64,000 nucleotides of DNA from Globodera rostochiensis (taxonomy: Eukaryota; Nematoda; Chromadorea; Rhabditida; Heteroderidae): contig JAEVLN010000004.1 in NCBI GenBank assembly GCA_018350325.1, positions 2,108,001 to 2,172,000 on the forward strand, read 5' to 3'. The position numbers and the translations under genes are program-made. Position 1 is the first letter of the stretch. Every line of letters begins with the position of its first letter. The notes under the pieces are model-generated. The model did not search any database. It had not been told where the DNA came from and saw only the letters and a list, made by a program, of their open reading frames with translations. This document shows, piece by piece, positions 24,501-35,147 of this stretch.

Positions 24501-25821
24501 CCTAACCCTATTAGGTCTGCTAGAATTCAGTTTGAAACAGTACTCGTATTTTTATGAAAACAAAAAATACTTGATCGTGTTCAAATTTTATGTATTTTTT
24601 GTCCGAATACATTTTTTTCCAAGTTTTTCTTGTTTACGTTCAACATTTTGTACATCTCGTCAAAAATAAAAGATTTTGGAAAGGTCCGAAGCATGGAGGA
24701 AATGTCGTTTTTTGGGTTAGTGGATAAAGTGTCGTATTTTGGGTTAGTGGATGAAGTGTCGCGTGGAGGAAATGTCATCCTGCCAACATTATGTAAATCA
24801 GACCAAAAGATTGGAAAAACAAAATCCGTACAAAAAATTTGGGGGTTACTGAATTTAAATCCGGACCCATTTTGGAGAAATGCGTCGGACGGTGATGCGT
24901 AATCCATCCGTTCCTTCTGCAGAAGGCTTTTGCCGTTTTCCGAATGGATTGGTGCCGACTTTTCTTCCGTTGCTTTGGGCTTTCTTTGTTGCTGTTTCGA
25001 GTCGGGGTTGTTCGGTGCGCTTTTAGCTGCCACTTTTTTCTCCTTTTTGGCCTCTTTTTTGAGCGCTTTTTTTGAAACTGTGGATGTCGTCATTTCGGTG
25101 CCGGGACCATTGTCAAACTAAATAAAAACAGTTTAAAAAGAGCCCTAGACTATTCTTGATCGATTAATAAAATTTAAAAAATGGAGCATCTAAGCTAAAA
25201 TTTGTTTCCGAGTTGATTTTCAATTCTCCAGATCCGGTCAATCAAAATTCGGGCTCTAATTTAATGGCCAAACAATTCAAGTCTCACATTTTTATTCCAT
25301 TCTGACCGGTGCAAAAAGAGGCGCAGTTCAAGCTCTCGTTCCACCTCAGCGACCGCTGCACCGGGCAAACACCGAAGCAACTCATCTTTAAGTTTTCAAT
25401 TTTCCAACAATTTCTCAATGATAAAGGCAAAATTTGAAACAAAAATCGGAAACATCGTTGACAAAAATGATCGTAAAAAAGCAAATTTATCACAAAAATA
25501 TGAAACAAAGAAAATAGAAAGCAGCGAATTAATTACCCAACCTTTTATGATATCGCTATTAAATGCAGTTCCATGAGCAAGAATCTCAGCACTTTTTTCA
25601 GTGACAATTGCTTTCACCTAAATTCAATTAAATAATCCTAAATAATGAAAGGAAGATATCTATTTTTAATCAGAGATCGTACCGGGCCCGAGTCTCACTA
25701 AACTGGAAAACCCCCCGGGTACTAGCCATGTACATTACAAGCAAAGAACCTTGCAAATGAAATCTTGAACTAAAAAAGGCAAAACCTGATCCTCGATGCT
25801 TTCGGGCGAGATAGATGACAT
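21578..25821 (-). CDS. QARS1: Glutaminyl-tRNA synthetase, cytoplasmic
   Basis: Class I aminoacyl-tRNA synthetase that charges tRNA-Gln. About 15 minus-strand exons. N-terminal exons: 25821-25786, 25617-25542, about 25397-25290, and 25117 to about 24870 (Lys-rich, [13 protein letters not shown]). The catalytic core begins [20 protein letters not shown] with the HIGH motif, then [87 protein letters not shown] and the KMSKS-class loop [11 protein letters not shown]. The anticodon-binding barrels follow ([51 protein letters not shown]) and the end [17 protein letters not shown]. The N-terminal YqeY-like appendix seems shorter than in human QARS (roughly 150 against 240 residues before the core). 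The 510-base intron 24870-24368 contains a 27-base tandem repeat. Confidence 0.93.
24704..24757. repeat. 27-base tandem repeat, two copies, in a QARS intron
   Basis: Two near-identical 27-base units built around TTTTGGGTTAGTGGATNAAG. Flanking copies of GTGGAGGAAATGTC-like sequence lie on either side (near 24693 and 24763). Probably local slippage. Confidence 0.6.
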
Positions 25822-26324
25822 TATAGCATAATAAAGCTTCTTTAATTAAAATCTAAAAGAATGGCTGGACAAGAGGAGAAAAACGCAATCAAAGCTTAAT
25901 GCTTTTAAAATTAAAAGTCTTTTTTTGGGGTACAATTGAAATGTTTTTGGAGTACGCGTCCTTTTTCGTCCTTTCTTTGATTTCTGGAATTTTTGAAAAA
26001 TTTTTTTTTTTTAATTTGAATAAATTAAAACAGATGGCCAAATTAATTGATTTTCAAATTCTCATTTTTTTTTTGGAATTTTTGCTTAAAGTGTCCAAAA
26101 TGTAGAATATCTATTTTTATCGGCACCGCCGACCTCCCTCCCACCCAAAAGTAAAGCAGCATTCTCAGAAAAATGCATTTTGAATGTCACGAGATGCTCA
26201 AACTGTTCTTGGAAAGAAAAATTTATTGGAAACTTTCATTTTAAGCGAAAAATATGCTTTTTTTAAATGTTGTCCTTTATTTGTACTTTGGACTTATAAC
26301 ACCCCGGATTTAGAGTCGAGACTG
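25822..26324. other. Divergent spacer between QARS and ABHD11
   Basis: Very AT-rich. Carries the start regions of QARS (minus) and ABHD11 (plus). A TTCTTTTAG lies at about 25865-25857 on the minus strand ahead of QARS, a possible trans-splice acceptor. No gene recognised. Confidence 0.45.
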
Positions 26325-27637
26325 ATGTGCTTCTTTTTTATTCCGCGTCATTCAGCGATTTTATTTTGCCGATCATTTCACCACCACCAAAATTTCTGTT
26401 CTTTGGCACCGGCACAGTCCGTTGCCCTTCCACTCGCCTTTAATGTACGTCCGGAGCAGTTCGGACCCGAGAAGACCAATCCGTTGGTGATTGTGCCCGG
26501 CCTTTTTGGCCACAAAAGCAATTGGCGTGGAATTGCCTCGGCGTTGCAGAAAGAACTTCAAAATCGCATTTTTGTGGTCGACATGGTATTATCTAATAGA
26601 CAATGAATGACTCTAGTCCTACTTTTAAAAATAATTTTTTTTTTTGCATTTTAGATGATTTTATAACTATAACTACGAGGAATCCTTACCGAATTTTGGG
26701 CATAAATATCTTTAAATTATGTAAAGAACACTGCTAGATTTATACGATTAAAAAAATTTTAGTTTTTAGAGAAATCATGGCGAGTCGCCTCATTGCTCGG
26801 ACAGCACATATCCGTCGATGGCATTGGATTTACGACAATTTATCGAGCAGGAGGTGCTCACTAGGTCTAACCACAAAAGTGCTTTTCTGCTTGGACATTC
26901 CATGGGCGGCAAAGTCGTTGCAGAATTTGCGATGGACAAAGCAAATGTTGGGCAAATTTTTTTAACAAAAAAAAAACGAATTCTTAAAGTTTAAACATTT
27001 CACATTTAGGCCGATCTGATCGAGAAGTTGGTGATCGAAGACATCGCACCACAACGGAATTCCCATTCGAGTTTAATTCAATTCCGCACTTACATTGACG
27101 CGTTGCGTTCTGTCGACTTACGACTGTCCAGACGCCAAATTAGCAAAGCTCTGGAGCCGTCCATTCGTGAAGAAGCCGTGCGAGCATTTCTGCTCACCAA
27201 TTTGTGCCAGGATAGGTTAAGTGTAAAGAATTGAAAAAATTCTCCGTTTTTTTTTAAAGTTTTCTCGGAACTTTACAGGCCTGGACTGTACAAATGGCGT
27301 TGCAATTTGGACGCGTTGTCGGACAATTTGGAGCATCTTTTTGGCCATAAAGTGGCGGTGCCCGATAAGAAAATCAACATGCCGACTTTGTTCCTCTACG
27401 GGGCCAACTCGACGTATTGTTCGGTGTTCGACAAAAGGCCGTTGAGGCAATTGTACTTTTCCGATGCCAAATTTGAGGAGGTGCCGGAGGCCGGCCATTG
27501 GTCAGCAAATTTGTTGACCCCTTTTTTTTGGCATTTCAAAATACACTTTTTGTAGGATACATTCAGAACAACCACAGCTGTTCATCGAGTCGGTCACGAG
27601 GTTCCTGAGGCGAGGCTATATCACTTACAACGAGTAA
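26325..27637 (+). CDS. ABHD11: ABHD11-like mitochondrial alpha/beta hydrolase
   Basis: Serine hydrolase of the ABHD11 family. In vertebrates this is a mitochondrial protein tied to lipoylation of the 2-oxoglutarate dehydrogenase complex. Exons 26325-26585, 26770-26946, 27010-27215, 27279-27500 and 27556-27637, all phase-consistent, give about 315 residues. The oxyanion strand reads LVIVPGLFGHKSNW, then RNHGESPH, the nucleophile elbow LLGHSMGGKVVAEFA, KLVIEDIAP, TLFLYGANSTY with the acid region, and the catalytic His in EVPEAGHWIHSEQP. The first 30 residues lack acidic residues and include Arg/His (RHSAILFCRSFHHH), consistent with a mitochondrial presequence. The ATG at 26325 was preferred over an in-frame one at 26184, which would add an unrelated tail. 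Confidence 0.9.
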
Positions 27638-27840
27638 AGCAATTTTGTTTTGTTATAATTTTGAATGTGCCAATAAAATTTACAAACCAATAGACAAATG
27701 CATAAATTTTCGTCAACAAATTTAAATCACAAAAATTTATTCATTTAAAAGTAAAGTGGATATGGATGAATTTTGACAAATAATTAAAAAGATTTAATTC
27801 TTCCAAAGCAACGAATAAACAGAATTCTCCCTCCCATCAT

Positions 27841-29178
27841 TCATTTCGCATTGTTTTCGCTCCTTTCGTCGTCCACCAATTCGCTCGGCTTAATCAGGCT
27901 GTCGTTGACGAACAGGCGGTGCACCATGCCAATGTGCCGGTTGCCACTGCTCTCCGACAGAATGTAGGCCGAACTTCCCGCGGTGGCCAGTTCAAAGTGC
28001 GTTTTGGTGCCTTCGTCCGCAAATTCGCCCTGAACAGCTTGGAGTACATTGACCAACAACATGGATGGACAAACCCCCAAACGATCGCCCTTAAAGTCTC
28101 AATCCGGGCGGGGGAGGGGGAATTGGATGCTCGTTCTGTTTTTGTACGGACTGTCTTTGGCACAGAAAGAAAGTTAAGCTTTTGCCATAGTGAAACTGTC
28201 CGGATTCGAACTCATGTTGTGGATATAACATCAGACTCGGCTTTTCGCTCACCCAAATCACAGTTCACACTCATTGCCCCACCCCACCCGCCAACTTACC
28301 GTCGTGTTCACCTTGACCCCGTTCACCCACACGTCCATGGTGTCTTTCTCTGCAAAAGGGGGGGGGGGTGTTCATGTGCACGCCACAACGTTGTCAACGC
28401 CAACAAAACTAACCCAGACAAACCCGGTTCTCTTCTTCGCCCGTCCGCACGTGCCAAATCTGTGGCAAAATAATTTGGGCCATGCCATTTGCTGTCAAAT
28501 CAAACAAAACAAAACATCCAATGGCACTGACCTGGAGCGACTTTTTTTGCTGTTCACGGAACTTCTCAAAAGTCTTTCCGCCGACGGTCAGCGAATATTC
28601 GTAGGCCAAAATTCCCACCGCATCGATGGTGACCTTTGTTTTAGGCTTGGCCAATACCGACAATAGCCCCCCGGGGTATAAGGAGAAATATAGCCTTGGG
28701 TATTAGGGGACCCCCGGGGTCATTCCATTTTTAAATTGGATGGATTCGCCGAGTCACTTTTGTGCACATAAAAACACTGACCGCACAACGGACTCCGTTC
28801 AGCTCGAACATTTCCCTCCCGACCAGCTTGAACATCCAGTCGTGTCGGACAACCTCCTGCGGATGAATTTCATTTTTAGGGACACAACACCGGGCTGTTC
28901 AGCACGGATTTTTGGGGTAAATTTTGGAGTTGAAGCTAATCCGGTAACTGGGCAGACATCCGGCGGGGTGTTTTCGGCACTCCGCCGATCCTCCGGTCTT
29001 ATCCAATGTTTCAGAATTTAAATTCATTGCTTCAGACAATTTTTAAATGAATTTTAACCTTTTCGTCCACTCGCAAAATTCGCTTTCCCGTTGCTATGCC
29101 GTGTTCAAATTCGATTTTGTACATTTTGTCACTCATTGGCACTTGCCATGTGGCCACTAAATCGCTTACAACTTCCAT
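27841..29178 (-). CDS. FAIM: Fas apoptotic inhibitory molecule (FAIM1)
   Basis: FAIM1 family, a small cytosolic beta-sandwich protein linked to proteostasis and cell survival in animals. Minus-strand exons: 29178-29059, 28856 to about 28788, about 28645-28533, about 28479-28437, about 28344-28304 and 28029-27841; about 180 residues. Landmarks in order: LVATWQVPMSDKMYKIEFEH, GKRILRVDEK, HDWMFKLVGREMFEL, TKVTIDAVGILAYEYSL, IWHVRTGEEENR, EKDTMDVWVNGVKVNTT, GEFADEGTKTHFEL and GMVHRLFVNDSLI. These follow the FAIM order exactly. One intron holds a run of G at about 28360 (C in the sense strand, feeding an acceptor). The intron near 28660-28740 is rich in CCCCGGG palindromes. Confidence 0.9.
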
Positions 29179-30071
29179 TGGCTTCACGGCGTCCTTTTTC
29201 GAATGGTTTTCAGAGAATTTGTAAACATTTTATGCCATTTCTCACCCCTAGACGGAGGGGAGGGGAGTAATTGTTGTCCTCAAATTTATCTTTCCCTTTT
29301 ACATTTCTTGGTCATTTTTTTCCGTGAATTGGCCATGGATGGCACCATTTGGGCCAGATTAAGCGCTGTTTTATTATGTGCCAGACAAGGGATTTAGAAC
29401 GGTAAAACATTGGGGGTCGAAAAGTGGACGAAGTTTGCTGCTGCTTCTTCTGTTGGTGCTGCTACGTTCCCATGACGACGGAATGGGCGCAATTCAAAAG
29501 CATCGGAATGAATGGCCCTTTCATGGCACAAAACGGAGAGAGCCGACGGGCGGGGGCCGGCGGAGGTCACTTCAACCGGCCCAAAAATAATAAACGGTTG
29601 ACCGGTCAGTCGGGCAGCAAATTGGCCGAAACAGAGAAATGAAATTGGCCACTCAAAAGGCTTCGAATGTGTGGGAAAGTGTACAAAAATTGGGAAGCAT
29701 TCTTCAATTGAAAAAAACATTGCAGAAATTTAATTTTAAAATTCGGAAATAAATAATAAACGCATATTTTTTCGCATTGTTTGACTTTTGCTCTTTGTTC
29801 CAATGCCAAAACATATTGAAAACAACACCGCAGGGCATGCCTTCAAAGAAAGGGAAGGGAATCCCCCCCCCCCCGCTCGCCCGTCCGCCCATTTGCCTTC
29901 CGGGGATGGCTCTGCCGGTCACTGGACGGCACCTTTTTGCCCCCTGGCAGTGTCGGCCCCCGTGCATTCGGTTGCTCAATTTGAGCTGACCGACCATTTC
30001 GGCAATTTTGCCCGTTGGCACTGAACAAAATAATCACTTACCCTTCCGCGAACATTAAAAACAACGGCGCT
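29179..30071. other. Divergent spacer between FAIM and the DCLK-like kinase
   Basis: About 890 bases, GC-rich in its second half (29420-29600 and 29830-30020). A 56-codon plus-strand reading frame at 29472-29642 (MTTEWAQFKSIGMNG) has plausible composition, but no splice partner or homology was recognised, so it is not called. Runs of C occur at 29864-29875. Confidence 0.4.
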
Positions 30072-32702
30072 ATGTCAGCAGAGGAGACGGCCAAACTGAA
30101 GAGAAATTCGCGCCGAACTGCGCCAACAAGTTGCAGTGTGAGCAGAACACCGAAGAAGGCACCGCCGTCGGTGGTGTTGGCCATGGAAGAAGACGTCGGC
30201 GAGGAGGGCGGCTGTCCTCCAGCGACGACGATCAGCAGCAGGGCAACGGGTGCTGTTGCTGAACGACTCGTCCGCAGAAGAGGTGACGCCGAGACGGGGC
30301 GAGGCACAAATCCGTTTAAAATTATGCCAAATTCTTTGGCATTTTTTGTATGTTAAGGTTCAAATTCCGTTGGACGACGACACGTTCAGCCACCACAGCA
30401 ACCGGCACAGCACGAATTTGAGAATGGCAAAATTTCCGGGGGGACAAAAGAGGGCGTTGGGGTGGCACTGAAACTGAAACTAATGGATTCGGAGGCGGAA
30501 AGACATCGCAACGAAAAGATTCTATCGGTTAGCCTCCCGACAATGGCACAGTTTTTGACGTCCATTTAAAAAAATGCCAGTGCCCTGAATTGGTGACGCG
30601 CATTGGCGACCGTTCGGTGTTTTACAAAATGTTCGAATTGGGCTCACAAATTGGCCAAGGCAATTTCTCCGACGTTTTTCTCGTATTTAATGCCGAAAAG
30701 GGTGAAAAATATGCGGTGAAGGTTTGTTTTTTTTTGTCTTTCGAATTTTATACGCCCAAAAATTCGCTTTCAGGAAATTGACAAAGGGCGCATGAACGGC
30801 AAATTGCACTTTGTGGAGAATGAAATTGCGCTGTTACAACGGTGCCCCCATCGGAACATTTGTCGACTTGTGGACGCCTTCGAGTGCCGACGAATGTACT
30901 TCCTGCTGTTCGATTATGCACAGGTGGGCCGAACTTCGGGGGGATAGGGGGTGGGGGGGGGGGTTGGGGATTAAATAGACTTAGGGGTCGGGGAGGACTC
31001 CGAATTCGGTGAGGTCGGCGCCTTCGGGGTAGGGGAGGTCGGCGCCTTCGGGGTCGGGGAGGTCGGCGCCTTCGGGGTAGGGGAGGTCGGCGCCTTCGGG
31101 GTCGGGGAGGTCGGCGCCTTCGGGGTAGGGGAGGTCGGCGCCTTCGGGGTCGGGGAGGACTCCCAATTCGGGGGATCGTCGAGGTTTGGGTTTGAGAAGA
31201 AGCCCTCAAAAATATCGTCGGGGTCGGGGAGGAATTCCAATGTTTAGAGGTTATGAAAGTTGGCAAAATTAGTCATTAACTTTAGAAAGGCGACCTTTTC
31301 GAAACAATCCGACGGGTTGGCCGCCTGTCTGAGCGCTCATGCGCTCAGATCACTCGCCAAATTGCATCGGCACTTGCCTTTCTTCACCGTCGCCGCATTG
31401 TGCACCGGGACGTGAAGCCGGGTAGGCTTTTCCCAACTTTTCGTTCCACAAAACGTGCCCAAACCGGTCTTTTACCCTCTCAGAGAATATTTTGCTCACC
31501 GCCGACTCCACCGTAAGCAGACGACCGAACGATCGATTGATCAGTTAGAACTGATCAATTGGGGGGACACTTTGAACTCCGCTAATAGGAGATAATTGGC
31601 TGCTAATTTAGGCTAAGCTCACGGACTTTGGGCTTGCGTGCATTTTGGTGGGCCCGCTCTACCGGGGTACGTACGCGAACATTATTCCATTTTTTGTGCC
31701 GTAATTGGTGTTTGTCCTCTATTCTCGGCCCCATTTTCAGTGTGCGGTACGCCCACATATGTGGCACCCGAAATACTCACCCAACAAGGTCCTTTACTCC
31801 TTCTTCTTCTTGTTGCTTTTTCTCTGTTTGGCATGGCCCCAACCCCGGCGAAGCCGTCTCAGATTGGCGCGCGCGCCATGCCATAACTCTTTCTTTACGG
31901 CACCGTTAGAAAGCGTTTAATGACGTATTGGACCCCAAAAATTCGTAATGACGCGGCAATTCCAAAAGCCGTAATTGCGTCCACTCCATCCCAAATTATC
32001 TTCTCTAATCATTTGGAGCTTTCGAATGGTGCAAAAATTTCCCTTTCGGCATTCGTCAATTAGTAGAGGAGAGTTATGGCACGTCATTTGCCGAGACGGA
32101 GTTGGGCTCGCCTAATTTTTGATTCGATTAAAAGATGAAAAGTCCTTTTGTGCTCCCCGCCCAATTACCGTAATCCCTTCACTCTTCTGTAGGCTACGGT
32201 GTGGAGGTGGACGTGTGGTCGTTGGGCATCATTTTGCACATTTGTGAACACTTTTTGCTTGACGAGACAGGGCAAAACAACAAAATTAAAGGTTTGGTTG
32301 GCTTTGCGCCTTTCCACTGCACCGACAGGGCCCAACTCTTCCAACAAATTGTTCACGGCAAAATCACTTTTGAACATGCCAATTGGAGTCTGATCGCCAC
32401 AAGTGAGCAAGCAGAATCGCGGCACCAACCACAAAAATCCCCATTTTTTGAAAATCCGTTGGATTTGAAAATGACAGGGAAAAGGAATCGATCAAATTTT
32501 AAGTACAAAATAAATCTCGAATCAATCCGTCGGGAGTCCAAAATCTCCCAATTGAATTTCATTTGGAGAAGCTAAAAAGCTGCTGCTTGGGATGCTGACA
32601 GCGGCGCCCAAACGAATGGACGCTGAGCAAGTGACCAGAAACGAATGGATTGTGGCAATGACAACACAAAATGCTGATGAGCCCGCGGGGGGAGGGCAAT
32701 AA
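30072..32702 (+). CDS. CaMK-group kinase resembling doublecortin-like kinases, no DCX domain
   Basis: Ser/Thr kinase, closest in recalled motifs to DCLK (C. elegans ZYG-8). Exons: 30072-30137, 30223-30313, 30358-30527, 30581-30721, 30774-30923, 31286-31421, 31484-31512, 31612-31666, 31741-31788, 32193-32243, 32292-32402, 32569-32702. All phases agree, giving 393 residues. About 108 residues of basic/Ser-rich leader precede the kinase. Motifs: IGQGNFSDV, YAVK, ENEIALLQRCPHRNICRLVD, IVHRDVKPEN, LTDFGLA, GPLYRGVCGTPTYVAPEIL, GYGVEVDVWSLGIILHIC, LVGFAPFHC and the terminal region after KKLLLGMLTAAPKRM. The GPLY..VCGTPTYVAPEI stretch is DCLK-like. No doublecortin domain was found upstream. The protein ends shortly after the kinase domain, with no calmodulin-binding tail evident. 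Confidence 0.82.
31011..31154. repeat. 24-base minisatellite, six copies, in a kinase intron
   Basis: Six head-to-tail units GAGGTCGGCGCCTTCGGGGT plus AGGG or CGGG start at 31011, 31035, 31059, 31083, 31107 and 31131. The variable base alternates A, C, A, C, A, C, so a 48-base dimer is the higher-order unit. The array is flanked on both sides by GTCGGGGAGGACTCC-like copies (about 30988 and 31150). Antisense reading gives an octapeptide PTPKAPTS repeat. Confidence 0.9.
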
Positions 32703-32888
32703 TTAAACCGATTTGAATATATAAACAAACATTTAATCGCAAATATAATAATTTCATTACAAAAAAATGATAAGTGTAAAGACAGAGAGATAAGAAAGAA
32801 ATATCGAATTAATTCTGGTCCATTTGTTGTAAAAATTGGGAAGATGAAAAAAAACGAAATTTTTAAAATAAGTTGCCGTGCCGATGAC

Positions 32889-34467
32889 TTATACAAAGTC
32901 GGAATTGGATGATGAAATCTTGTTCAGAATGTACCGGGACACAATTTCAAAAGGCCTTTTCTCAAACTCGGCATGGAACTCCCTCAGCATCAGCGTGTCC
33001 ATCTCCATCCGATTGACCAGCACCACACAGCAAATTGCGGCTGAACAGTGCAAAAAAACCCCGTGGTTTTCAGATAAATGGTGATGGGCGATTCCGCCGT
33101 TTTACCCGAATATTTTGCCCGATGAATCATTGCAGCGAAGCATGTGGACTCCATTTCTGAAACAAAACAAATTGACGGCAAATAAATATTAACTAGCGTC
33201 TGACTTCCAAACCCAGGGGGGGCTAGGACCCCAACCCGAAAAATCCCGCGGTTCGCGGTCCAAAAAGTGCCACGAAAACGTGGCCCAGTCCCCCGCTTCC
33301 AACCTCCTCACCGATATTCTTCACCCCAATTTGAATGAGGTGTCCCAAAAATGCCAGCTTCTCTTCATTTCCATAATCGCAGAACGCACCGTCCAGCCTC
33401 ATCTGACCTGAAGGGTACAAAACGCATAACAAATGCCTTCCACAAAACGGGAAGTCGTTGGCAACAACCCTCGTAAAAGTCGTCCGTGCTCAAAGTGAGG
33501 CCCCGCTCGGCTGGCAAGTTCAGTCCCACAGCGATACTGAAAAGGTCGTTGCCCATTTGTGCGTCGAGCAAAGCATCGCGTTTGACCTATAATTCACACA
33601 AATTGCAATTTAAACACACAAAAAGCCAACGAATTTCCCATTCTACGGCACCCTGGACCTGTTTGCCCTGAATCCATTGGACAAATTTGTTCTTTTCCAA
33701 CGCAGCGTTCACAACGCCTTCGGAGATGATCACAGTGCCCGGCTTCACGTCCACGCCGCCGCACGTGCCCACCCGGATGAATTGCACATCCGTACAACAG
33801 GCCAAACGCAACAATTTGAAGAGCTTTTAATGGGACAAAAAGTTTATTGCATGTAAACCTTAATGGTGCCGCTGGAAACTGTCGGTTTTTTGTCTAATTT
33901 TTTTTTTTTAATTTTTAAAAAAAGTTATTAACGGCGCCTATAAACCGCCGGACTTGAAAAGAGCTGTTAAAGACTGAAAATGTGGACTCGGCTCGAATTG
34001 TAATGGACTTTGCTATTGGAAAACTGACCTCACACAGAAGAATGGACAACGATGGCATGCCAATGCCGTGCTTAAATGAATTAAATGGAAGAATAAAATT
34101 GGCATCATTTTGACTTAAAATAAAACACACACATTCACCCACAGCACCGGGCCGGTCTTGTACATGACGAATCGGTCTGTTCTGTTGCACAAATTTCCAC
34201 TCGACGGCACATTGGCAAGTGCTGAGAAGAGTTTGGCATATTCCGACATTCGTCCGGAGCTGCCGCCGGTGCAGACAAACTTTAGGGAAAAGAACAATAA
34301 AATATAAACTGAAAAATAACCCAAAAAAAAGCATTTTGCCCCACCTTGACATCGTTGAATTGTGCTTGAAAGTCTGTGTTCAGTGTGGACAGCCCCAAGT
34401 GAGGCAAATAATCATCGGGTTGTGCTGATGCAATTGGATGGAAGTCATTAATGGAAGAAGCGGGCAT
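32889..34467 (-). CDS. UPP1: Uridine phosphorylase
   Basis: Converts uridine and phosphate to uracil and ribose 1-phosphate in pyrimidine salvage. Eight minus-strand exons, the first 34467-34345, the second from 34279, and the last ending 32889; about 300 residues. Motifs: DYLPHLGLSTLN, VCTGGSSGRMSEYAK, DRFVMYKTGPVL, HGIGMPSLSILLCE, the phosphate/ribose-site strand FIRVGTCGGVDVKPGTVIIS, STDDFYEGQMRLDGAFCDY and NIEMESTCFAAM, which is the substrate-binding NIEMES motif. The end AAICCVVLVNRMEMDTL runs to NSDFV. The order and motifs match eukaryotic UPP1/2. The gene converges on the kinase gene (187 bases apart) and diverges from the hydrolase gene at 35148. Confidence 0.9.
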
Positions 34468-35147
34468 TTTTTTTTGTCTGTTTTCTTAAATTATGGAAAA
34501 TGTACGGAACTAAAATTCTTTGCACACGCCAACAACCAATAGCGAAGGATGATTTTTGAACCTGTGATGTTAAGGTAACTGAAAAAGGGTGTGGGGGCGT
34601 TTTGTGTCACACATTTGTTGATCATCATCCATCAATCAATTAAGGAATGGACAGAAAATGGAAGAGGAAAAAATGTTAAATGACTCCGAGGTGCAAGTGG
34701 AACAAACTGATTATCGCTCAAACGAAGAAAAAAAAAACCAATTACACACAAAAAACAGAAAAAGATTAGACAAAAATCACATTTTGCTGGAGGGCGGCTT
34801 AGAATAATTTACTTTTTCGCTGGAAAACATTTTTTCATTTTGAGCGGGGGGGGGGGGAATCATAGAATAATTTTTTTCTTTTAACTTGAAAAACAATTTT
34901 TTAATTTCGAGGGGGAGGGCATTACGCTCCCTAGGTCCCTGAATTAGAAAAGGGTTAATGGAGCTGCCGGAAAATTGAAATTAATAATTTTTCTTAAGAA
35001 AATTCATTCAAAAATTCAAAAAAAAACCATAACATAATGCCAAAGTAATAAAAACCATAATGCCAAATTATTTTCAAATTTTTGCATTTGGTAAAAGTCC
35101 AAAACACGCTGTGACTTTAAGAAAAAAATTGCCGAACTTTCAGCCAT
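34468..35147. other. Divergent spacer with a poly-G-associated repeat
   Basis: AT-rich, no gene recognised. At 34820-34870 a TTTTTTCATTTTGAGC followed by 12 G and AATCATA resembles the poly-G-associated sequence at 6860-6898. A second G-rich patch (GAGGGGGAGGG) is at about 34909. Confidence 0.5.

Noticed and set aside
28660..28740. CCCCGGG-rich palindromic stretch as a possible mobile element end
   Set aside because: It lies inside a FAIM intron, and the only similar sequence seen (near 25711) shares just the CCCCCCGGG core. Too short to support a repeat family.
29472..29642. 56-codon plus-strand frame beginning MTTEWAQFKSIGMNG
   Set aside because: Composition is plausible, but it ends at a stop without a donor, no family is recognised, and it cannot be joined to the kinase gene. 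Left as a note in the spacer.
30971..31240. Minus-strand frame with a PTPKAPTS octapeptide repeat
   Set aside because: The frame exists because the 24-base minisatellite is a multiple of three without stops. It has no ATG start and sits in a kinase intron on the other strand.
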